Part shown: positions 38,080 to 47,248 of the stretch, piece by piece
Numbering within the stretch: position 1 is the stretch's first letter
Layout: each line of letters opens with the position of its first letter
DNA from: Rhodoferax sediminis
Lineage (GTDB): Bacteria; Pseudomonadota; Gammaproteobacteria; Burkholderiales; Burkholderiaceae_C
Reading direction: 5' to 3'
DNA length: 64,000 nucleotides
Assembly: GCF_006970865.1 (NCBI RefSeq)
Contig: NZ_CP035503.1
Coordinates: 3,733,001-3,797,000, forward strand
Program-made: the position numbers and the translations under genes
Notes under the pieces: model-generated
What the model was told of the DNA's origin: nothing
Seen by the model: only the letters and a program-made list of their open reading frames with translations
The model's database searches: none

Positions 38080-38156
38080 GGCGCTTTAGCTCAGTCGGTT
38101 AGAGCGATGGAATCATAATCCACAGGTCCGCGGTTCGAATCCGTGAAGCGCCACCA
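38080..38156 (+). tRNA. tRNA-Met (anticodon CAT)
   Basis: A 77-base cloverleaf: acceptor GGCGCTT/AAGCGCC, D-arm GCTC...GAGC, anticodon CAT at 38114-38116 in loop ATCATAA, T-arm with GGTTCGAATCC, and encoded CCA. The anticodon stem has one weak outer pair (A-C). CAT anticodons also occur in initiator tRNA and in tRNA-Ile2 with lysidine. The first G-C acceptor pair excludes initiator tRNA, and elongator Met is favoured over Ile2. Confidence 0.88.
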
Positions 38157-38166
38157 GAATTCCAAG

Positions 38167-38206
38167 AAGGCTGCCAAGTCAACGACTTGGCAGCCTTTGG
38201 TTTTTT
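38167..38206 (+). terminator. Rho-independent terminator after tRNA-Met
   Basis: A perfect 14-bp stem (AAGGCTGCCAAGTC at 38167-38180 with its complement at 38184-38197), a three-base loop and a TTTTTT run at 38201-38206, three bases after the stem. It begins 11 bases after the tRNA. Confidence 0.92.
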
Positions 38207-38277
38207 GCAAGCCCCTGCCCATCGGGGCCGCCCGTGCGCCTAAAGTAATCCTTGGCCGAACTCGTTCGATAGCGAGT

Positions 38278-38314
38278 TTGACATCACATCACCATGTATC
38301 TACAATGTAGACAC
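38278..38314 (+). promoter_or_regulatory. Promoter and operator of the mazEF-type pair
   Basis: TTGACA (38278-38283), 17 bases, TACAAT (38301-38306): a near-consensus sigma-70 promoter. The inverted repeat TCTACA-A-TGTAGA (38299-38311, extended with one mismatch to 38296-38314) covers the -10 box, placing it to block RNA polymerase. Autorepression by the antitoxin or its toxin complex is the usual control of such pairs. Confidence 0.78.
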
Positions 38315-38328
38315 TTTTGGAGTTTGAG

Positions 38329-38571
38329 ATGGAAGCCGTCATCAAAAAATGGGGAAACAGCCCCGCCGTTCGCCTCCCCGTCGCCCTCATGAAGCTCGCC
38401 ACGCTCACCCTTGAGCAAAAGGTGAATGTCACGGCCGTGGAAGGCAAGATCATCATCGAGCCTCTGGACCATGTCGAGTACCGCCTCGAGGATCTTGTCA
38501 AAGGCATCACGCGCAGCAACTCGCATGCCGAAGTCAGCTTCGGCGCTCCGGTTGGCAAGGAAGCCCTCTGA
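38329..38571 (+). CDS. mazE: AbrB/MazE-type antitoxin
   Basis: 80 residues. The N-terminal swapped-hairpin DNA-binding fold starts MEAVIKKWGNSPAVRLPVALM, typical of MazE, and the acidic/variable C-terminus should bind the toxin. GGAG lies six bases before the ATG. Stop and toxin start overlap (TGATG), coupling antitoxin and toxin translation. Confidence 0.92.
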   Translation: MEAVIKKWGNSPAVRLPVALMKLATLTLEQKVNVTAVEGKIIIEPLDHVEYRLEDLVKGITRSNSHAEVSFGAPVGKEAL

Positions 38572-38915
38572 TGGCGACTCGCGGGTATGTCCCGGACAGT
38601 GGCGACGTGGTCTGGCTGCAATTTGATCCGCGAGCCGGCCACGAGCAGGCGGGACACCGCCCGGCGCTGGTGATCAGCCCGGCGGCCTACAACGCCAAGT
38701 CCGGTCTGATGGTCTGCTGCCCGATGTCCACGAAGATCAAGGGGCACCCTTTTGAAGTCGTAACCGAGGTGGATGGCGTTCCAAGCGCCATCCTGTCCGA
38801 TCAGGTGAAGTCCCTTGACTGGAAGGTTCGTCGAGCCAAGCGGAAATCCGCCGTGAGCCCTGAGGTCATGCTTCACGTCCGGGCCAAGATCAAAGCACTT
38901 CTTGTGCTCAAATAG
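38571..38915 (+). CDS. mazF: MazF/PemK-type mRNA interferase toxin
   Basis: 114 residues, full family length. Conserved: PDSGDVVWLQFDPRAGHEQAGHRPALVISP, where the Arg of GHRPALV is a family catalytic position, then CCPMSTKIKGHPFEV and AILSDQVKSLDWKVR. The expected activity is sequence-specific cleavage of single-stranded RNA. It starts within the stop of mazE. The pair is intact, with no sign of decay. Confidence 0.93.
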   Translation: MATRGYVPDSGDVVWLQFDPRAGHEQAGHRPALVISPAAYNAKSGLMVCCPMSTKIKGHPFEVVTEVDGVPSAILSDQVKSLDWKVRRAKRKSAVSPEVMLHVRAKIKALLVLK

Positions 38916-39005
38916 CGATGTTTGCTTGAGCTTGCCGCTCGGTAATACTCAAGTTTTTTGGGGCGCCACCATTGCGCCCTCCCAACCCAGCCTCTGGATG
39001 TAACC

Positions 39006-39479
39006 ATGAATCGCTGCCCAAAATTCCCATCCGTTATTTTTTCGATAGCGCTCTGCGCCCTATTGACGGGGTCTATCGCCACGTTTTCTTCGCAAGCCCG
39101 CGCGCAGGCGGAGATGCAGACGATGCATCGTCACTTTCCGAAGGCGGCCCTGCGCGGCGAGCTGGTGGTCACGGCGCCGCCCGCGGTCCAGCTCGATGGG
39201 CAGGCAGATCGGCTCTCACCGGGCGCGCGCATTCACGGCGCGCAGAACATGCTGGTGATGTCGGGCGCACTCGTGGGGCAGGATTTGACCGTCAACTACC
39301 TGCGCGACGCGGCCGGTCTGGTGAGTGAAGTATGGATTCTCAACCCCGAGGAAGCCCGGGAGCGGCGCGCGGGGGCCCAGCCGGCGCGCAATTTTCTCTT
39401 CAGCTCCGAGGTGAACACCACCCCCAGGGACGACGGCAAGACGCCGTTCAACCAGTTGCCCGTGTACCCGCAGCAATAA
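39006..39479 (+). CDS. Secreted hypothetical protein
   Basis: 157 residues, not recognised. Signal peptide about 1-35 (MNRCPKFPSVIFSIALCALL..., A-R-A-Q cleavage region). The mature part is short, with FPKAALRGELVVTAPPAVQLDGQADRLSPGARIHG, two hydrophobic beta-like stretches and a Pro/Asn-rich C-terminus ending QLPVYPQQ. No catalytic motif or transmembrane helix beyond the signal. It lies 107 bases before miaB with no obvious functional link. Confidence 0.7.
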   Translation: MNRCPKFPSVIFSIALCALLTGSIATFSSQARAQAEMQTMHRHFPKAALRGELVVTAPPAVQLDGQADRLSPGARIHGAQNMLVMSGALVGQDLTVNYLRDAAGLVSEVWILNPEEARERRAGAQPARNFLFSSEVNTTPRDDGKTPFNQLPVYPQQ

Positions 39480-39586
39480 GCCGGCGCACTGGCGCAGCCC
39501 CGGTTTTTAACAAAATCGGCCTGTAGCCCATATCGGGTATACGCCAGACACTATCGATTCAATAGCACTCCACACGAGAGGTCGCC

Positions 39587-40930
39587 ATGACCAAAAAAGT
39601 CTTCATCAAAACTTTCGGCTGCCAGATGAACGAGTACGATTCGGGCAAGATGCTCGACGTGCTGCACGCGGCGCAGGGCTACGAGGCCACGCCCAACGTG
39701 GACGAGGCCGACCTGATCCTGTTCAACACCTGCTCGGTGCGCGAGAAGGCGCAGGAGAAGGTGTTCAGCGACCTGGGTCGCGTCAAGCACCTGGCGCGGC
39801 GCGGTGCGAGGATCGGCGTGGGTGGCTGCGTGGCCAGCCAGGAGGGCGCGGCCATCATCGAGCGCGCGCCGTATGTGGACATCGTGTTCGGCCCGCAGAC
39901 GCTGCACCGCCTTCCCGAACTGCTGGACGCGCGCGAACGGCAGAACCGCCCGCAGGTCGACATCAGCTTTCCGGAGATTGAGAAATTCGATCACCTGCCG
40001 CCCGCGCGCGTGGACGGCGCCAGCGCCTTTGTCAGCATCATGGAAGGCTGCTCCAAGTACTGCAGCTACTGCGTCGTGCCCTACACGCGCGGCGAGGAAG
40101 TCTCGCGTCCACTTGACGACGTGCTGGTCGAGGTCGCCGGGCTGGCGGACCAGGGCGTGAAGGAAGTCACGCTGCTGGGCCAGAACGTCAACGCCTGGCG
40201 CGGCAAGATGGGTGACACGGCCGAGATCGCCGACTTCGCGCTGCTGATCGAGTACGTGGCCGAGATCCCCGGCATCAAGCGCATCCGCTACACCACCAGC
40301 CACCCGAACGAGTTCACGCAGCGACTGATCGACGTGTACGCGCGCGTCCCCAAGCTGGTGAGCCACCTGCATCTGCCGGTACAGCACGGCTCGGACCGCA
40401 TCCTGATGGCGATGAAGCGCGGCTACACCGCCATGGAATACAAGAGCACCGTCCGCAAGCTGCGCGCGATCCGCCCCGAGCTGGCCATGAGCTCGGACTT
40501 CATCGTCGGCTTCCCCGGCGAGACCGAGGACGACTTCAACAAGATGATGAAGCTGATCGACGACGTGGGCTACGACACCTCGTTCAGCTTTATCTTCAGC
40601 CCGCGCCCGGGCACGCCGGCCGCCAACCTGATGGATGAGACACCGCACGAGGTCAAGCTGCGCCGGCTGCAGCAGTTGCAGGCGCGGCTGGACGAGAGCG
40701 TGCGTGCCATCAGCGCGAGCCGCCAGGGCACGGTGCAGCGCATTCTGGTGGAAGGGCCATCGCGCAAGGACCCGGCCGTGTTCACCGGGCGCACCGAATG
40801 CAATCGTCTGGTGCTGTTCCCGGGCCAGCCGCGGCTCACGGGCCAGATGGTGGATGTGCGCGTCACCGAGGCCAGCCAGCGCTGGCTGCGCGGCGAGGTG
40901 CTGCTACAGGAAAGCACACTGCTCGCTTGA
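39587..40930 (+). CDS. miaB: tRNA-2-methylthio-N6-dimethylallyladenosine synthase MiaB
   Basis: 447 residues; radical SAM methylthiotransferase modifying A37 of tRNAs. N-terminal UPF0004 domain with three cluster Cys ([29 protein letters not shown]), radical SAM motif C155-SKY-C159-SY-C162, and a C-terminal TRAM domain. AGAGG precedes the ATG. Confidence 0.97.
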   Translation: MTKKVFIKTFGCQMNEYDSGKMLDVLHAAQGYEATPNVDEADLILFNTCSVREKAQEKVFSDLGRVKHLARRGARIGVGGCVASQEGAAIIERAPYVDIVFGPQTLHRLPELLDARERQNRPQVDISFPEIEKFDHLPPARVDGASAFVSIMEGCSKYCSYCVVPYTRGEEVSRPLDDVLVEVAGLADQGVKEVTLLGQNVNAWRGKMGDTAEIADFALLIEYVAEIPGIKRIRYTTSHPNEFTQRLIDVYARVPKLVSHLHLPVQHGSDRILMAMKRGYTAMEYKSTVRKLRAIRPELAMSSDFIVGFPGETEDDFNKMMKLIDDVGYDTSFSFIFSPRPGTPAANLMDETPHEVKLRRLQQLQARLDESVRAISASRQGTVQRILVEGPSRKDPAVFTGRTECNRLVLFPGQPRLTGQMVDVRVTEASQRWLRGEVLLQESTLLA

Positions 40931-40933
40931 GCA

Positions 40934-40986
40934 TTAGCTATCGATTTGATAACTATTAGCGTCCGCCGCAAAAGGGCTGGCAGCCT
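40934..40986. repeat. Dispersed repeat copy (miaB/ffh intergenic)
   Basis: TTAGCTATCGATTTGATAACTATTAGCG, then GCAAAAGGGCTGGCAGCC. A full-length copy filling most of the 75 bases between the converging genes miaB and ffh. Confidence 0.6.
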
Positions 40987-41005
40987 GTTTCTGTTGTGAA
41001 GTCGA

Positions 41006-42370
41006 TCAGAACGGCATTTTCGGCATGCCCTTCATGCCGCCCATGCGCTTCATCATTTTCATCATGCCGGCGCCCTTCATCTTTTTCATCATGCCCTGCA
41101 TCTGCTCGAATTCACCCAGCAGGCGGTTCACTTCCTGCACGTGAACGCCGGCGCCGGCCGCGATGCGACGCTTGCGCGTGGCCTTGATCAGGTCGGGCTT
41201 GCGGCGCTCCAGCGGCGTCATGCTCTGGATGATGCCTTCCTTGCGCTTGATGTCTTTCTCGGCCTTGTTCATGTCGACCTGGCCGGCCTTGGCCGCCATC
41301 TGCGCGGGCAGCTTGTCGAGCAGGCTGGACAGGCCCCCCATCTGCTTCATTTGCTGCAGCTGGCCCAGGAAATCGTTGAGGTCGAAGGCCGCGCCGCTCT
41401 TGACCTTGGCCGCCAGCCTTTGCGCGGCCTCGACGTCGACCCCGGCCGTGACCTGTTCGACCAGCGCCACGATGTCGCCCATGCCCAGGATGCGCCCGGC
41501 ATGACGCTCCGCGTCGAACACCTCCAGGCCGTCGAGCTTTTCGCTGGTACCGGCGAACTTGATCGGCGCGCCGGTGATCTGGCGCACCGACAGCGCCGCA
41601 CCGCCGCGCGAGTCGCCGTCGAGCTTGGTCAGGATGATGCCGGTCAGCGGCAGCGCCTCCTTGAAGGCGCGGGCAGTATTGATCGCGTCCTGGCCCTGCA
41701 TGGCATCGACCACGAACAGCGTCTCCACCGGAGCGAGCGCGGCGTGCAACTCCTTGATCTCGCGCATCAACACCTCGTCGATGGCGAGCCGGCCGGCCGT
41801 GTCAACCAGCAGCACGTCGAAGAAATGCTTGCGCGCGTAGTCGATCGCGGCGCGCGCGATGTCGACCGGCTTTTGCTCGGGCGTGCTCGGAAACCACTCG
41901 GCCCCGGCCTGCTGCGTCACCATCTTGAGCTGCTCGATGGCGGCCGGCCGATACACGTCACCCGAGACCGTCAGCACCTTCTTCTTGCGCTTTTCAATCA
42001 GGTGCTTGGCCAGCTTGGCGGTGGTGGTGGTCTTGCCGGCGCCCTGCAGGCCGGCCATCAGGATCACGGCGGGCGGCTGCGCGGCCAGGTTGATGTCGCT
42101 GATGCCCTCGCCCATGGTGTGGCTGAGCTCGCGGTTCACGATGCCGACCAGTGCCTGCCCCGGCGAGAGCGAGCCCATCACCTCCTGCCCGAGCGCTTTT
42201 TCCTTGACGCGCGCAATGAAGTCGCGCACCACGGGCAGCGCCACGTCGGCCTCGAGCAGGGCCATGCGCACCTCGCGCAGCATGTCCTGCACGTTGGCCT
42301 CGGTGATGCGGGCCTGGCCGCGCATTTCCTTGACGAGGCGGGAGAGTTTGTCGGTGAGAGCGGAGGCCAT
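41006..42370 (-). CDS. ffh: Signal recognition particle protein Ffh
   Basis: 454 residues; GTPase of the co-translational targeting particle. N domain, G domain with GLQGAGKTTTTAKLAKHL (G1), VDTAGRLAIDEVLM (G3) and TKLDGDSRGGAAL (G4), and the Met-rich M domain (RRIAAGAGVHVQEVNRLL, then MKKMKGAGMMKMMKRMGGM) that binds 4.5S RNA and signal peptides. Divergent from the ccsA-like gene. Confidence 0.97.
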   Translation of the reverse strand: MASALTDKLSRLVKEMRGQARITEANVQDMLREVRMALLEADVALPVVRDFIARVKEKALGQEVMGSLSPGQALVGIVNRELSHTMGEGISDINLAAQPPAVILMAGLQGAGKTTTTAKLAKHLIEKRKKKVLTVSGDVYRPAAIEQLKMVTQQAGAEWFPSTPEQKPVDIARAAIDYARKHFFDVLLVDTAGRLAIDEVLMREIKELHAALAPVETLFVVDAMQGQDAINTARAFKEALPLTGIILTKLDGDSRGGAALSVRQITGAPIKFAGTSEKLDGLEVFDAERHAGRILGMGDIVALVEQVTAGVDVEAAQRLAAKVKSGAAFDLNDFLGQLQQMKQMGGLSSLLDKLPAQMAAKAGQVDMNKAEKDIKRKEGIIQSMTPLERRKPDLIKATRKRRIAAGAGVHVQEVNRLLGEFEQMQGMMKKMKGAGMMKMMKRMGGMKGMPKMPF

Positions 42371-42466
42371 GAAGAGGGTCGATGCGCTGAACGCGCAGCC
42401 TGTAGTGGGGACGGGTGAATGCCGGGGACGTCGGGCGGGGATGATCGAGCCGCTAAACTGTATCCC

Positions 42467-43276
42467 ATGATTTTACCCAGTGCGAGCCCGATCACCGAGA
42501 TCCTGAGTGTGGCGGTCGCGCTCGCCTACACGGTGCCGGCCGCGGCGGCCGCCCGCATGAGCGCGCCCGCGGCCCGCGCCTGGTTGATGCTCGGCTGGCT
42601 GCTGCACGCGCTGGTACTGGGCTGGGGACTGCTGGGTGACACGCCGCGCTTCGGATTTGCGCCGGCGCTGTCCATGACGGCCTGGCTGGTGCTGACCATG
42701 TACGGCGTGGAGAGCCATCTGTTTCCGCAGTTGCCGGTGCGCTGGGCGCTGGCGGCGCTGGGCGGTATCGCCGTGCTGCTGCCGCTCGCGTTTCCGGGCG
42801 CGCACCTGCATGCCGCCTCGCCCTGGCTGCCGCTGCATCTGGCACTGGGCATCGCGTCCTACGGCCTGTTCGCCGCCGCGGTGCTGCACGCCTGGCTCAT
42901 GACGCGCGCCGAGAGGCAGATCCGCCTGGCCGCCGACGCCCGCACCGGCGTGCCGCTGCTCACGCTGGAGCGGCTGACCTTCCGCTTCGTGACGGTCGGC
43001 TTCATCCTGCTCTCGGCCACCTTGCTGGCGGGCTGGTTTTTCGCGGAAACCCTGTACGGCCCGACCGGCACGGGCCCGGGCTGGCAGTGGGACCACAAGA
43101 CCGTTTTTTCCATCCTGTCGTGGCTCACGTTCGCGGTGCTGCTACTGGGCCGAGCGCGCTTTGGCTGGCGCGGACGCAAGGCGGTGCGGTTCCTGTATGC
43201 GGGCTCCGGGCTGCTGTTGCTGGCCTATGTCGGCTCGCGCTTCGTGCTGGAAGTCATTTTGGGACGCACCCCATGA
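42467..43276 (+). CDS. CcsA-like cytochrome c assembly / YpjD inner membrane protein
   Basis: 269 residues with about eight transmembrane helices. The conserved haem-handling region resembles the CcsA/CcmC family: GTGPGWQWDHKTVFSILSW near the C-terminus, plus conserved His in LHLALGIASYGLFAAAVLHAW. In proteobacteria this copy usually sits next to ffh. Haem transport is not certain. ATG at 42467 (MILPSASPITEIL). Its stop overlaps the next start. Confidence 0.85.
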   Translation: MILPSASPITEILSVAVALAYTVPAAAAARMSAPAARAWLMLGWLLHALVLGWGLLGDTPRFGFAPALSMTAWLVLTMYGVESHLFPQLPVRWALAALGGIAVLLPLAFPGAHLHAASPWLPLHLALGIASYGLFAAAVLHAWLMTRAERQIRLAADARTGVPLLTLERLTFRFVTVGFILLSATLLAGWFFAETLYGPTGTGPGWQWDHKTVFSILSWLTFAVLLLGRARFGWRGRKAVRFLYAGSGLLLLAYVGSRFVLEVILGRTP

Positions 43277-43503
43277 AGTTCATCCTCATGCTGGCGGTGG
43301 CGCTGGCCGGCATCTGGTTGTGGCGCACACACCGGCAGGCAGAGCGGGCGCCGCGGCGCGACGCACCCCCGCCGCCCCAACCGCTGCTGCAGGACATGGT
43401 GCGCTGTCCGGTGTGTACGGTGCATGTGCCCAGGACCGAAGCGGTGCCGGGCCGGCAGGGCCTGTATTGCTGCGCCGAGCATCGGCGCCGGGCCGAGGGC
43501 TGA
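43273..43503 (+). CDS. Small membrane-anchored Cys-rich protein (PP0621-like)
   Basis: 76 residues. An N-terminal hydrophobic anchor (MKFILMLAVALAGIWLW), a Pro-rich linker and a compact C-X2-C ... C-C motif (VRCPVCTVHVPRTEAV, LYCCAEHRRR), which suggests a small zinc or metal knuckle. Function unknown. It overlaps the ccsA-like stop by four bases and abuts pilS, so it is in the same operon. Confidence 0.8.
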   Translation: MKFILMLAVALAGIWLWRTHRQAERAPRRDAPPPPQPLLQDMVRCPVCTVHVPRTEAVPGRQGLYCCAEHRRRAEG

Positions 43504-45216
43504 ATGAGCCGTTCGCCGGACGCCTCCTCCTGGTTTGGGCCCCTGGAGTCCGAGCGCAGCAGCCAGCCGGTGCATCAGAATCTGGCGATCGTGCGGCTGT
43601 GGCGCGGCTTCATGACGGCACGCGCCATGATCGGCCTGCTGCTGTTGCTGCTGCAGGGCTCGATCTACGGGCTTGGCCAGCCGGTCAACAAATGGCTGGT
43701 CGCCCTGTGCGCGGCCTATCTGGCCGCGGCGCTGGCGGTGCGAATTTTTGCGCGCCCCCGGTGGCCGGGCCAGAGCTTCGATCCGCAGTGGGTGTTCACC
43801 ATCGGTGTGGATGTCGTGGTCTTCTCGGCGCTGCAGTTTTTGCAGACCAGCGCGATCAACTACACGCCCCTGTTTGCGCTGCCCGTGTTATTGGCGTCGG
43901 TGCTCGGCTCGGTCCTGCTGGCGCTGGGCACGGCCGCCGGCGTGACCCTGATCCTGCTGGTGGAGGCCTGGCACGTGTCGCTGCAGGCCCCCGGCGACAT
44001 GGCGTCGCATTTCCTGCAGGCCGGCCTGGCGGGCATCGGCTTGTTCATCGTCGCGTTTTTGACGCACCAGCTCGCCTCGCGGCTGGTACGCGAGGAGCTG
44101 CGGGCGCGCCGCAGCGGGCTCGCGGTACGGATCCAGACCCATGTCAACGAGCTGGTGATCGAGAGCCTGACCGACGGCGTGCTGGTGGTCGATGCCAGGA
44201 GCGTGGTGCGCGCCGCCAATCCGGCCGCAAGGCAGCTGCTCGGTGCCGACGGGCCGGCGCCCATGGCACCGTTCGTGCTGGATTCGCAGCCCGCCTGGCG
44301 CGCCGTGGCCGAACTGGCGCGCCTGACGTTTCTGCAGCGCGGCGACCAGATCGCCGATCTGGCCATTGATCATGCGGGGCACAACGCCTGCCGCGTGCGC
44401 GCCCGCACGCGCCTGACAGCGACCCACGAAGAGGAGGTCGAGAGCCTGTGCGTCATGTTCCTGCAGGACCTGCGCGAGATGGAGGCGCGCTTGCGCACCG
44501 AAAAGCTGGCCGCCATGGGGCGCATGTCGGCCGCCGTGGCACATGAAATACGCAACCCGCTGGCGGCCATCACCCAGGCGAATGCCCTGCTCGGCGAGGA
44601 CCTGACCGAGCCGGCGCAGCAGCGCCTGGCGCTGATGGTGCAGCAGAACGCGCAAAGGCTGTCGCGCATCGTCGAGGACGTACTCGACGTATCGCGGGCG
44701 CAGCAAAAATCGGACTTGTCCCTGCCCGCCTCGCTGAGCCTGGATGCCACGATCCGGGACATCTGCATGGATTGGGCGCGGCAAGCCAGCAGCGGCCGCT
44801 CGATCGGGCTGGCGCTTGCCGCGGCCAATGTCCTGATCGCATTCGACGCAGACCACCTGCGCCGTGTGCTGGTGAACCTGCTGGACAATGCCTTGCGTTA
44901 CGCGGGCCCTGCGCCGGACTCGCTGCAGGTCTCGACCCACGCCTCCATGACCGGCCAGGCGACGCTGCGGGTCTGGAGCGACGGCGCTCCGCTGGAGCCC
45001 AGCGTGCAGCGCCATTTGTTCGAGCCCTTTTTCTCGTCGGAGAGCCGCTCCAGCGGCCTGGGCCTGTACATCTGCCGCGAGTTGTGCGAGCGCCATGGTG
45101 CGGTCATCGGCTATGACCGCGCGCGCAAACGTCTGGCCGGCGGCGTGCGCGACGGCAACGAATTTTTCGTGGCCTTTCGGCCGACCACGCCTGCATTTGA
45201 CACAATGCGCGCTTAA
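43504..45216 (+). CDS. pilS: Sensor histidine kinase PilS
   Basis: 570 residues. About six transmembrane helices (about 35-200), a PAS-like linker (ESLTDGVLVVDARSVVRAANPAARQLLGA), a HisKA domain with H347 in AVAHEIRNPLAAITQANALL, and an HATPase (VNLLDNALRYA, SSGLGLYICRELCERHGA). In type IV pilus bacteria PilS senses pilin in the membrane and phosphorylates PilR. It starts right after the small Cys protein and is three bases before pilR. Confidence 0.93.
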   Translation: MSRSPDASSWFGPLESERSSQPVHQNLAIVRLWRGFMTARAMIGLLLLLLQGSIYGLGQPVNKWLVALCAAYLAAALAVRIFARPRWPGQSFDPQWVFTIGVDVVVFSALQFLQTSAINYTPLFALPVLLASVLGSVLLALGTAAGVTLILLVEAWHVSLQAPGDMASHFLQAGLAGIGLFIVAFLTHQLASRLVREELRARRSGLAVRIQTHVNELVIESLTDGVLVVDARSVVRAANPAARQLLGADGPAPMAPFVLDSQPAWRAVAELARLTFLQRGDQIADLAIDHAGHNACRVRARTRLTATHEEEVESLCVMFLQDLREMEARLRTEKLAAMGRMSAAVAHEIRNPLAAITQANALLGEDLTEPAQQRLALMVQQNAQRLSRIVEDVLDVSRAQQKSDLSLPASLSLDATIRDICMDWARQASSGRSIGLALAAANVLIAFDADHLRRVLVNLLDNALRYAGPAPDSLQVSTHASMTGQATLRVWSDGAPLEPSVQRHLFEPFFSSESRSSGLGLYICRELCERHGAVIGYDRARKRLAGGVRDGNEFFVAFRPTTPAFDTMRA

Positions 45217-45219
45217 GCA

Positions 45220-46650
45220 ATGTCAGCCAACCCTTCCCCCTCCCCGGCGCAGGTCCTGGTCGTCGACGACGAGCCCGACCTGCGCGACCTGTATGAGCTC
45301 ACGCTGACCCGCGAGGGCTATCACGTGGACGCCGCGGCCAATCTTGCCCAGGCCTGGCTTTGCCTGAAAGAAAAGCGCTTCGATGCGGTGATTACCGACA
45401 TGCGCCTGCCCGACGGCCTGGGCATGGAACTGCTCACCGGCATGCAGGCACAACAGCGTGCGGAGCGCTGCATCGTGATGACGGCCTACGGCTCCGCCGA
45501 AAACGCGGTGGAAGCCCTGAAGGCCGGCGCGTTCGACTACCTCACCAAGCCGGTGGACCTGAAGCAGTTCCGCACGGTGGTGGCCTCCGCCATCCAGGAC
45601 ACCGGCCAGATTTATAAAAGTGGGCGTGGCACACCGGGTCCGGCCAAGGCCGCCGGCGCGCTGGATCGGCTGGACAGCGAACCGGCTTCGCTGCGGCGCA
45701 TGGTCGGTGACTCCGAGCCGATGCGCCTAGTCAAGCAGCGCATCGTCAAGGTGGCGCGCAGCATGGCGCCGGTATTGGTACGCGGCGAGTCCGGCACCGG
45801 CAAGGAACTGGTTGCGCGCGCCATCCACGCCTGCAGCCATCGCGCGGAGGCTCCCTTTGTCGCCGTGAACTGCGGCGCCATTCCGGAGAATCTGCTGGAG
45901 GCCGAATTCTTCGGCGCCAAAAAGGGCTCCTACACCGGCGCCACCCAGGATCGTGATGGCTACTTCCAGGCGGCGCGCAAGGGTACGTTGTTCCTCGATG
46001 AAATCGGCGACCTGCCGCTGGCCATGCAGTCCAAGCTGCTGCGCGCCATCCAGGAGCGCAGCGTGCGCTCACTGGGCTCGACGCAGGAAGATGCGGTGGA
46101 CGTGCGCATCGTCAGCGCCACGCACAAGGATCTGGCCGCCGATGTAGCGGCCGGGCGCTTTCGGCAGGACCTGTTTTTCCGTCTCAACGTGATTGAGATT
46201 GCAGTGCCCCCGCTGCGCGAGCGGCGCAGCGACCTGCCGGCCCTGTGCGAGGCGCTGCTGGCCAAAATTGCCCAGGAGTCCGACATGCCGGTGCCCGCGC
46301 TCTCAAGCGCCCTGCTGGCGCAACTGGCCTCGCACCCCCTGAGCGGCAACGTCCGCGAGCTCGAAAACCTGCTGCATCGCGCCGTGGCGCTAAGCGACGG
46401 CAGCGAGTTGCATGTGGACTTTGTTCCGGGTCAGCCCTCCAACGGCCCGCCTGCCGTGACGGGCGATCTGCAAAGCTATCTGGACCAGCAGGAGCGCGAA
46501 GTGCTGGTCAAAACGCTCACCGAGACCGGCTTCAACCGCACCGCTGCGGCGGCACGGCTGGGTTTGAATCTGCGCCAGATCCGTTACCGCATTGCACGCC
46601 TGAACATCACCACCCCGTTTGGTGACGATGCGCATGACGATACCCCCTGA
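45220..46650 (+). CDS. pilR: Sigma-54-dependent response regulator PilR
   Basis: 476 residues. Receiver with D60 (FDAVITDMRLPDG) and FDYLTKPVDL; AAA+ domain with GESGTGKELVARAIH (Walker A), LFLDEIGDLPLAMQSKLL (Walker B) and the sigma-54 contact loop as GSYTGA instead of GAFTGA; C-terminal Fis-type HTH (TETGFNRTAAAARLGLNLRQIRYRI). It should activate pilA transcription, but no pilA is in the window. The end overlaps ampD. Confidence 0.95.
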   Translation: MSANPSPSPAQVLVVDDEPDLRDLYELTLTREGYHVDAAANLAQAWLCLKEKRFDAVITDMRLPDGLGMELLTGMQAQQRAERCIVMTAYGSAENAVEALKAGAFDYLTKPVDLKQFRTVVASAIQDTGQIYKSGRGTPGPAKAAGALDRLDSEPASLRRMVGDSEPMRLVKQRIVKVARSMAPVLVRGESGTGKELVARAIHACSHRAEAPFVAVNCGAIPENLLEAEFFGAKKGSYTGATQDRDGYFQAARKGTLFLDEIGDLPLAMQSKLLRAIQERSVRSLGSTQEDAVDVRIVSATHKDLAADVAAGRFRQDLFFRLNVIEIAVPPLRERRSDLPALCEALLAKIAQESDMPVPALSSALLAQLASHPLSGNVRELENLLHRAVALSDGSELHVDFVPGQPSNGPPAVTGDLQSYLDQQEREVLVKTLTETGFNRTAAAARLGLNLRQIRYRIARLNITTPFGDDAHDDTP

Positions 46651-47248
46651 TCGCCACCCCGCCAGCACCCTATGGCAGGACGGCTGGTACCGTTTTGCGC
46701 GCGTGCTGCGCTCACCCAACGCCGGGGAGCGCCCGGCCAACGCGCTGATCGACCTGATCGTGCTGCACTCGATCAGCCTGCCGCCCGGGCACTACGGCGG
46801 CGACGAGGTGCTGCAGCTGTTCACCAATACGCTGCACTGGGATGCCCACCCCTACTTCGAATCGATTCGTGGCATGCAGGTGTCGGCCCACTTCTTCATT
46901 CGCCGCAATGGGGAACTATGGCAGTTCGTCAGCTGCGATGCGCGCGCCTGGCACGCGGGGCGCTCGCATTACCGCGGACGCGACAACTGCAACGACGACT
47001 CGATCGGCATTGAACTGGAAGGAGTGGAGGGCGAGGCGTTCGAGGCCGCCCAGTATGAAACCCTGGCGGGCCTGTGTGCCGCGCTGGCGCAGCGCTACCC
47101 GGTGGCCTATATCGCCGGTCACGAACACATCGCCCCGGGTCGCAAGCAGGATCCGGGCAACGGCTTTCGATGGGCTTTTTTGCAACGCGCACTGGGCTGG
47201 CGAACTCAGTGTTTTCCCGCTGGTGCGATGCCATTTCACGACGCTTGA
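46634..47248 (+). CDS. ampD: 1,6-anhydro-N-acetylmuramyl-L-alanine amidase AmpD
   Basis: 204 residues; cytosolic zinc amidase of peptidoglycan recycling. Zinc-ligand regions: LIVLHSISLPPGHYGG (H45), ARAWHAGRSHYRGRDNCND, and GHEHIAPGRKQDPGNGF with the last His/Asp pair. SIGIELEG is also conserved. ATG at 46634 sits inside the end of pilR; another ATG six bases earlier is possible. Confidence 0.95.
   Translation: MTIPPDRHPASTLWQDGWYRFARVLRSPNAGERPANALIDLIVLHSISLPPGHYGGDEVLQLFTNTLHWDAHPYFESIRGMQVSAHFFIRRNGELWQFVSCDARAWHAGRSHYRGRDNCNDDSIGIELEGVEGEAFEAAQYETLAGLCAALAQRYPVAYIAGHEHIAPGRKQDPGNGFRWAFLQRALGWRTQCFPAGAMPFHDA

Noticed and set aside
38080..38930. Integrated genomic island at tRNA-Met
   Set aside because: No integrase, no repeated tRNA 3' end and no compositional break beyond the toxin-antitoxin pair were found.
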